From Cryptomeria japonica (Eukaryota > Streptophyta > Pinopsida > Cupressales > Cupressaceae), in assembly GCF_030272615.1 (NCBI RefSeq), contig NC_081406.1:116467783-116531782 (forward strand): 64,000 bases of DNA, written 5' to 3'. The translations under genes and the position numbers were made by a program. Below the pieces are notes generated by a model that saw only the letters and a list, made by a program, of their open reading frames with translations, made no database searches and was not told the DNA's origin. Below, one piece after another: positions 57,415 through 64,000 of this stretch (position 1 is the stretch's first letter; each line of letters begins with the position of its first letter).

Positions 57415-57914
57415 GAGAGGTGAGTTTTTTGCATTTTAATCATCATTTTATCATCTTTTCACATGCGATTTTGGAAGACAAGGAAAAGGTGCGAAGTTTC
57501 CATTCAAGGGAAGTGCAAATTTGGTTCAAGTGAAGCGAATTTGCCATCATCACATTGAAGACCCCAAGCTTGGCGAAGTTGATAAGGAAGATGCCTTTGC
57601 TAAAGGAAGACCACATTGATACTTCAAATTTCGACTTTTACCTAGGCGAATTTCCTTATTTTGCTTTTTAGAATTAGCTCTCAAGTGAGGTATGGCGAAG
57701 TCTTCCCTTGGCTTGAATTTTGAATTTTGATCGTCATGGTCTTAATATTGAATCTTGAATTTTGAAATTTTGAATTTCAGTAAGCTCAATTGAATTTAGG
57801 AAATGATAACTCAAAGATTTATCATGAAGTTTCCTCAATTCAATCCTTAATCTAATCTATAGTTATACATTGCAAAATCTATTACTTATTATAAAATGTT
57901 GTGTAGGTGTTACA

Positions 57915-60900
57915 ATGGCGACCCCGAAGGCGGGAGCATCCACCAGTCGTCCAGCTCTCATGAAGGAAGATCAAAAGAACGAAGAATTGGAGACCAAGAT
58001 CGTGTCTAAGTGGAGCAACATTGGAAATACCAACTTGGGAAATTTCAGTACGAAGAAGTTTCGAGAGGTCCCTTACATTGGCAAGCTATCACCTGTCGCC
58101 AAGAGGATAATCGAAAGTGGCATCATTAAGGCGGCCGGCTTCCCTCCAGCAGTCCAATGTCATGAGTTGATGATTGAATGTGCTCGCCATTATGATCCAC
58201 AGTCCAGAACGATCGTGTCCAAGGAGGGAAACACTTTAGCTTATCTTTCAGAGGAAGCTATAAGTGAGGCTTTCCATCTTCCAGAGCACAGAGAGATGAT
58301 CTACAAAAGCATAGAAGGAGCCAGATCCATGTACGAAGATGATCCAGACGCTTGCCTAAGCATCATCAAAAAGAATTGGTTACTCAAGAGTCGTCCTCGC
58401 CTGAGCAAGGTTCCGAACACACCACATAGGATCGACTTCCAGGAGTATAGAGATTTGATTACAATGCTCAACCGAGTCACAGGAGCCCCTCAAGCCTTTT
58501 ATTTCGAGAAGTGGATGTTCTATTTCATCCAAGTGATAGTTCAGGGAAAGGGAACAATTCATTGGGCTAGGATAATTAGCCATTGCCTGGACGTACAGTT
58601 AAGGAGATTGAAGGCTACCAAGTCTTTCCACATGAGTTCGTACATCATATATGCCTTGATCAGGAGCTTTGAGTACGCAGGACTACCTCACAGAGGAGTG
58701 ATTGGAAGAGGACCCGGCGAGGTCAGAGTTTGTGATTCCTATGTTCACTTGCATCATCCGCCAGGAAGTGACTACAAGTTAGTCAATGATACTTTCACGA
58801 TGAACATCACCAGGACGTTGCAAGGCGGGATTCACAATCGATTATCCCAGGATGCACAAGAGCTAGTAAAGAGGTACGGTGCTTGGTTTATCCAGTTTCC
58901 GAAGTTTACATATATTAGAGTCCATGGATGTCCTTCACCTCTATATATGTTGCCCAGATATCCGACAGATAGAATTGTGTTACTTGAGGTAACTAGACAG
59001 TTGGCAGCTTATGCGAAGGCATTCAGACACAGACATGGAAATGGAGTCCCTGTGCCTATCATATTAGGCAATTCAGTTGAGGTATGTCCTAATGTTCTAA
59101 CCATGGATGATGCAGAGAAGGAGTTAGCTTCATATTCATTTTCATTCTTTGCCTTGAGAGAGAGCTTTGATCCTTATGGGTATATAGAGGAGACAGTCGG
59201 TAGGAAATATAAGCATGAATTTCAGATAGAAGACTTTGTGATAAATCTCTTAGATGATCTTGAAGTGAAAAGAAAGATGCATTCTAGATTGCCTTTGGAT
59301 TTCATCAGGAAATGCAAGATTTACAGAGTGGCTGACCAAGCTCAGGACAGTGGTAGATATCTCCAATCATCCTATGATCGAGAAAGCAAATCAGTGAGGC
59401 TAGATTGGAATGAACCCGATGTTGTGGATCTAGATACTTTGATGGCTCCAATCTTGTCTTGTACTCGCAGATGGGTTGATGTGCAGCATCAGAAGTTGAG
59501 AGAACAGGGCATAGCTATGACTTTCACCTTGGAGGAAATACCAGCTGAAGGAGGGGCAAGTGTAAGTGACGGTAATCCTAATCCCAGAAACACAAGCGAA
59601 GGCAACCTTCGAAGCGTAAGTGAAGGCAATCCCCATCCTAGAGGCTCGAAGAGGAAAGAGAGACCTGAGAAAAGAGAATCTTCCAAGAAGAAGCAAGAGG
59701 CTAACTGAGATCGTTCATCCGGCACATCTTCTCGACAAGAGAAGAGGACACTTGAAGTAGAAGAGTCTATGTAATCAATGGTACAGAACGATAAATAGGA
59801 AGAAGGACATGCACATCAAAGGTCACCAAGTGGATCTCTCCAAGATAATGAGCTACATGAAGACAAGAACAATGACGAGGTAACATCTCCTCTCAGAGAA
59901 GAAGAAACATTGCATAAGGAGATACAGGTTAGAGAAACAAGATCTGCCATTCCAGATTGGTTGAAGGAGAGACTAACAAGGGTGATTGTGATCGAAGACG
60001 AGGATAATGTGATTGATTTAGAAAGCCTTGTTAGAAATTCTCAGGAAGTAACAGAAAAGAGGAAGGCTACTAAGATGTCCAAGATGATTAGAGATGAGAC
60101 AGGATCCAGGAAATTGCAGATTGCTACATCGGCAGTGGATAAGTATGAAGGCGAAATCCTCGCAGAGGAATATGATGTAGAGACATTTGAGCTTGGTCCA
60201 CCCACAGCCGAACAGACACTGGATGAGGCCACCGATTCATTTGAGGCATTGAAAGACAAGCTTAGGGAAGAAATGGAGAAAAATAGGAAGCTTGAGAGAG
60301 AGGTCGGTGCCTGGAGAACATACTTCAGCCATCTTAATCAGCCTTTGGGACGTCAGGATCCAGCAAGATCTCCTGTACAGGCACTTCCCCTTCAATCAAT
60401 CGGTGAGGCAGAGAGATTCAAGAGTTTGGTCCAGCTTATGAGCTCTTGGATTGACAAATCCCATACAGTCGCTATTGAATTTGCAACAAGGATGATGCAG
60501 ACCATTCACCGAGCCATCCAGGTTCTTGAGATCATCCACAACTTGATGATAACAGTAGCTGCCTTTGCTCATACTAAAGATGTTATCATTCTTGTCCTGC
60601 AAGTAATCAGACAAACATCAAGGAAGGTCCTAGCTCAAGAAAAGATAATGGATGGAGGACCTCATAGTTTACTTCAGTGGTCAACTTTACTCCAGATGAA
60701 GGAAGTTCTCTTCGAAGACATCAGTACTAGATGCAATCATGTTGAGGAGGTTATCCACCTGATCCAGGACAGAGTATTTGAGGTATTACATACTATTCTT
60801 GGCAGGAGGATCGAAGTTGAGACAGATGTGGATTTGCAGGAATTGGAAGAAAGGGTCAAGGTCATCTTTTGCAAAGATGCAAATGTTATTTCAGATGAGC

Positions 60901-61136
60901 AACGGGACCAGATGTTTGCTATCATGCTCCTAATTGAGAAGACCAAAGAACTTGAACCTGAATTGGACGCTACTCTTCTCAAGGCATTTGATCAGGTCAT
61001 CCACTTAGAAGAACGAATGAGGAATCTTCCCGAGATTCCAATTGCTGAGATCGAAGGAATCGTCTCCAGATTCATTGCATATGCTAAAAAGGAACATTGG
61101 AAAGGGAATAAGATTCTAGATGAGAGGTTGTTATAG
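57915..61136 (+). pseudogene. LTR-encoded protein (3' LTR copy), three clustered stops
   Basis: Same protein as at 42,535-45,759, here open from ATG 57,915 for about 597 codons to TGA at 59,706 (CGA in the other LTR). TAA follows at 59,772 (GAA in the other) and TAG at 59,796 (CAG in the other), all in the low-complexity linker, then it is open to 61,136. RYGAWFIQFP lies near residue 319, the basic KRKERPEK near 578 and the IAT.AVDK motif near 735. As the genomic RNA includes U3 only at its 3' end, this is the position from which a genomic or subgenomic RNA would express it, after pol. Confidence 0.85.
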
Positions 61137-61492
61137 ATGACATGGCACCTTAATTGTCATTGGTCTATGTCTCCTAGATTTTTGTGCCGAATTTAATATT
61201 TGGCTATGCATTTAATATTGTTCAGTAAAAAGGGGGCTATTTGTAATAAACCCTAATTAGGGTTTAGGTGTCATAATCTTGGCCATTGATCTTCTTTTTG
61301 ATCTGGACCGTTCATTGTAATTGAGGATGTTATTTATACCCTCATTTCTTTTCATTTTGTAATAGAGAAATTAGAAACTAGAAGATTATGTATTAGAGAG
61401 AGATTAGAGATTAGAAGCAAGTTATTTTGTAGCAAGATTGAGCTTTGAAGAAGGAATTTCAAACAATTGTTGTTCATGATGGCTTTGAGATC

Positions 61493-61498
61493 AATAAA
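61493..61498 (+). terminator. Poly(A) signal of the 3' LTR
   Basis: The AATAAA in GATCAATAAAATATTG corresponds to 46,116 in the 5' LTR. It should mark the 3' end of element transcripts. Confidence 0.5.
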
Positions 61499-62177
61499 AT
61501 ATTGAAGTTATGGTGTTTTGTTGCAATTCTTGTGGTTATCTTCATGGTTGTTCACTTTCTTGAATCATTCTCAATCAAAGTAGTGTTTTAGTTTTGAAAG
61601 ACAAAGTGTTGGACTTGATCGTCGGTGAGATTCACTTTCCAAACCACTAGCTTCTTACTGATTGTAGGAACGCCTTGCGTGGTCAACTGGAGAAACTTGA
61701 ATCGTTTAAACCTTCAATCGTTGTTGTATCTTGGATATGTGCCTTCGTGGTAGTGTCCTTGATCCTTGATGCATTGAAAAATCATTTGTTACCTTAGAAG
61801 ATCGCATCAATTTCAATTGAGTTGTTATTTTATGGCAATATTGAAGTTGGTAGAATCTTGCCAAGTCTCGTCCACATTGAGTCATTCTTAGGGCTAGATT
61901 AGACTAGATCTCTTGCAAGCCCTACTCTTTTGACCTTTTTGAAAACTTGTTAGTTTAGGAAATTCTTCGGAAACGTAAGTCCCCTTGATGACACAGCAAT
62001 CACAACGACCACTGGTGCTTATCCACACGTAGAGACCCTACTAAAAAGAACATTGGAGTCACCCTAACTGATCCTTCTTGCAATATCTTCAGCAGTTAGA
62101 GACTTTATTCAAGAGAGGATAAGATGCCTTTGGGTATTTTATTCTGTGTATGATTGTGCACGAAATACACGTCAACA

Positions 62178-62243
62178 GTCTGTGAGAGAGAGAGAGGGAG
62201 AGAGAGGTAGAGAGAGTGTACAAATGCATAATTGTGAGAGTGA

Positions 62244-62310
<67 letters not shown>
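62178..62310. repeat. (GA)n-(GT)n-(GA)n microsatellite, insertion target
   Basis: Compound GA and GT repeats lie directly right of the giant element, with (GT)n of about 36 bp near 62,246. The left flank (39,600-39,653) is also GT-rich. The original site was one compound microsatellite in a host intron. Ser/Leu and His/Thr repeat proteins in overlapping frames are artefacts. Confidence 0.9.
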
Positions 62311-62311
<1 letters not shown>

Positions 62312-62313
62312 AC

Positions 62314-62511
62314 CTGAATTATCATTTCTAGAGCTTGTTGCTAAATCTTTAGCTGAAACTTTTGAAGTGGTTTCTGTAGGTTGTCTATTTCTAGAGCCAA
62401 AGCTCCCATCCTGATTGTCTCCATCTATTATCAACTTCATGCGTGCTCTAACCAGGTCCATTGAAGGTCCTACAACAGTGATATGACCCATCTTTCGCTG
62501 CTTTCTCATTT
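62314..62511 (-). CDS. AIR carboxylase (PurK-type, chloroplast), internal exon
   Basis: 198-nt exon. Acceptor ATCATGCAG precedes it; with the G left by the previous exon it reads EMRKQRKMGHITVVGPSM, the hallmark near the end of the ATP-grasp PurK part of plant phosphoribosylaminoimidazole carboxylase. A variable linker follows (VRARMKLIIDGDNQDG..SSRNDNS). It ends at CAG|GTTCTC with phase 1. The enzyme converts aminoimidazole ribotide to its carboxylate in purine synthesis in plastids; in plants PurK is fused to a C-terminal PurE part. The PurE exons should follow on the minus strand to the left, but I find none in the window. The donor is usable but not ideal (GTTCTC), so the exact 3' end is less certain. 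Confidence 0.8.
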
Positions 62512-62655
62512 CTGCATGATCCTAGGTATAAATGTCATGAATATATAAACGTAATAAACATAGAACATGTAGCATAAGGAATCCAACAGATCTAGAAAAT
62601 GGTAAAGAAAGGTAAGATTTAAAACCAGAAAATGCATATTATAATTCTAACATAC

Positions 62656-62743
62656 CAGGTTTCTCATACCAGTGAACACTTGCACCAGCAACTGATACTG
62701 CTCTTTTCATAAGTTGATGGGCTTTAATGAAGCCTTTCTCTCC
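62656..62743 (-). CDS. AIR carboxylase (PurK-type), preceding exon
   Basis: 88-nt exon between acceptor TTAATAG and donor CCTG|GTATGTT. It translates without stops as GEKGFIKAHQLMKRAVSV then AGASVHWYEKP, the segment that precedes the EMRKQRK motif in plant PurK proteins. Phase 0 at its start and phase 1 at its end match the next exon exactly (CCT-G|AA gives Pro-Glu). The intron between them is 144 nt. Upstream exons should lie beyond 64,000. Confidence 0.85.
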
Positions 62744-64000
62744 CTATTAAATGACAACAGTCAGAATTCATATAACTCTGTTTCTCCTACACTAGTCTTG
62801 CATATCTCTTCACTATAGCAGATGTCTAAATAATAATTGAACTACACAAGCAAAAATATTCAGGGTTATTATCATGGATATCTAGCACTAACTTGTCTCT
62901 ATCCAAACTGCATTAACCACAATTTTAGTGCTCAAGCAGCACAAGCATTACTTTTACTTGTATGTATTAACTTACTCGGCAGCAAGCTTCTTAACGAAGG
63001 ACCTTATGTTGAACTAGAATAAAAATAGAAAAACCAATTTGTTTATTTTTCAAAGAGGATGAAACCAACGCAAAGGCAAAGCCCCAGAAAATAGATTACT
63101 CTGAAATAACAAAAGAATGATTCAATGCATTTTATTTGTCGCAATCCAAGTCCTTGCATAGTTATCGATTAAAATCCTTAATAAAACAAGGAAAACAAAA
63201 GCTTTGATGGATGCATTAAGGTTTGATGGCTTGTGCTTCATCTATTCAAACATAAGTTTTGGCATGTACAAACATAATATAAATTCGAATGTAGATCTTA
63301 GTATTGTTATCACTGAAAATACCACAAGAAGCTACGTTAGCAAGGAATGTCATAACTTTCCTAGCATGTGAAAATAAATTTTGACAATGTTAAGAACTGC
63401 CATAACAAACCCCTTCATCTTCTAGATGTGTGAATTGTCTTGAGTTGTTCAAAAATCTCCATTTCTTGTTTACTCTCAAATCATATGCAAATCAGGCCCA
63501 CACCCTCTTATCATCTGTAGTTAGCATATCTCAACTTATTTAGCTTTTACTAATTTGGTCATCTCCGACAGGTATGTTAATGCTTTGTTTGCTTGTGGAA
63601 GTTAAGAGAAAAATAGTTTCTTGGTACTTGCTGATGGTTGTAATCACCTGACAACAATCAAAGAGGTTTATATAGATCTCTCATAGACAGCAAAGAGACC
63701 ACATGTTGGTATCAGTCCCTTAACTAATATTTTGTATAAGAGCATACATGAAATGAATAAAAGCAATTGGTGATATTATTCTACAAATTGTAAAAATAGG
63801 AAAGGAACTGATTGATAGTATAAAGAATGTATGGTTTATTGAAGGCCTTATAACCTTATTTAAGAAAAAAATTAAGTGGTGCCACCCTCATCCTAAGCAA
63901 AAACATATCATAGGGAAATGGATATAGAAAGCAAAGAAAAAGAAAAATGGATGAAGATGGTAGTTTGGACAAGAGTAGTGGCAATGAATTAGTAACGAAA
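62744..64000. other. Intron of the AIR carboxylase gene; nothing else seen
   Basis: AT-rich sequence upstream (in gene sense) of the 88-nt exon. I looked on the minus strand for the preceding PurK segments and found none, so this is probably one intron running past the window edge. The short plus-strand frame at 62,837-63,022 has no family resemblance. Confidence 0.55.

Larger units (their letters stand above)
39654..62177 (+). mobile_element. Giant-LTR Ty3 retrotransposon, 22.5 kb
   Basis: Two LTRs of 7,147 and 7,162 bp bracket an 8.2-kb internal region with primer-binding site, gag and pol. Target duplication GTCTG lies at 39,649-39,653 and 62,178-62,182. The 15-bp LTR length difference is explained by a 19-bp duplication (TTAAGCCTTAGGGTTTCCG) in the right LTR, a missing GGA triplet and a one-base loss. 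The LTRs differ at roughly 1 percent of positions by eye, so this is the youngest large insertion in the window. pol lacks a chromodomain and fits the non-chromovirus (Tat/Athila-side) group. Each LTR contains a long gene. Confidence 0.93.
55016..62177 (+). mobile_element. 3' LTR of giant Ty3 element
   Basis: TGTTCTGACC to CACGTCAACA, collinear with the 5' LTR. It differs by a 19-bp duplication near 55,158, a missing triplet near 58,445 and scattered substitutions. Confidence 0.93.

Noticed and set aside
62105-62509. 134-residue minus-strand ORF as one gene
   Set aside because: Only its first part is a real exon; the Leu-Ser and His-Thr repeats come from the intronic microsatellite beyond the splice donor.

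Overview
The window reads as nuclear DNA of a seed plant with a large, repeat-filled genome. A gymnosperm is my best guess, because almost everything is nested retrotransposon sequence and the only host exons I can find appear to sit beside an intron of tens of kilobases. There is no bacterial or organellar gene organisation, no rRNA or tRNA gene and no CRISPR array.

Layout. 1-7,600 holds simple or minisatellite repeats, a retroelement 3' end with polypurine tract and short LTR, an 80-bp tandem repeat with three TATA boxes, and decayed LINE, copia-type LTR and chromovirus fragments. 7,629-14,586 is a solo LTR of about 6.96 kb with 5-bp target duplications (CCGAC), inserted into the terminal inverted repeat of a MITE-like element. 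14,987-28,860 is a three-level nest: a plus-strand copia element (A) is interrupted in gag by a minus-strand copia element (B, 16,000-27,930, duplication ATAAG), and B is interrupted in its reverse transcriptase by a non-coding LARD-type element (18,819-25,545, duplication TCTTC). 28,863-37,286 is a LINE whose ORF1 is split by a minus-strand copia element (C, 29,740-35,028, duplication TTTCT). A LARD-like LTR remnant and chromovirus debris follow. 39,654-62,177 is a 22.5-kb Ty3-type element with 7.15-kb LTRs. On the minus strand at 62,314-62,743 lie two exons of a host gene for chloroplast AIR carboxylase (PurK-type). The giant element is inserted in the microsatellite at the start of the next intron.

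The most interesting content is the giant Ty3 element and its solo-LTR cousin. Each LTR carries its own gene of about 1,070 codons. It lies upstream of the apparent LTR promoter and poly(A) signal, so in U3, and is preceded by a possible leader intron and by an array of hairpin-forming motifs. In the giant element the hairpins recur at exactly 166 bp in six of ten intervals. The two families encode clearly homologous proteins but use unrelated hairpin sequences. The two LTRs of the giant element carry five stop codons in this ORF, none shared, so the ORF was open when the element inserted. The pol gene also has an RNase H-like domain placed before the reverse transcriptase.

All elements carry stops or frameshifts, many of the CAG-to-TAG or CGA-to-TGA type expected from deamination of methylated cytosine. 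Coordinates are read by eye; element ends fixed by target duplications should be right to within a base or two, other ends are approximate.
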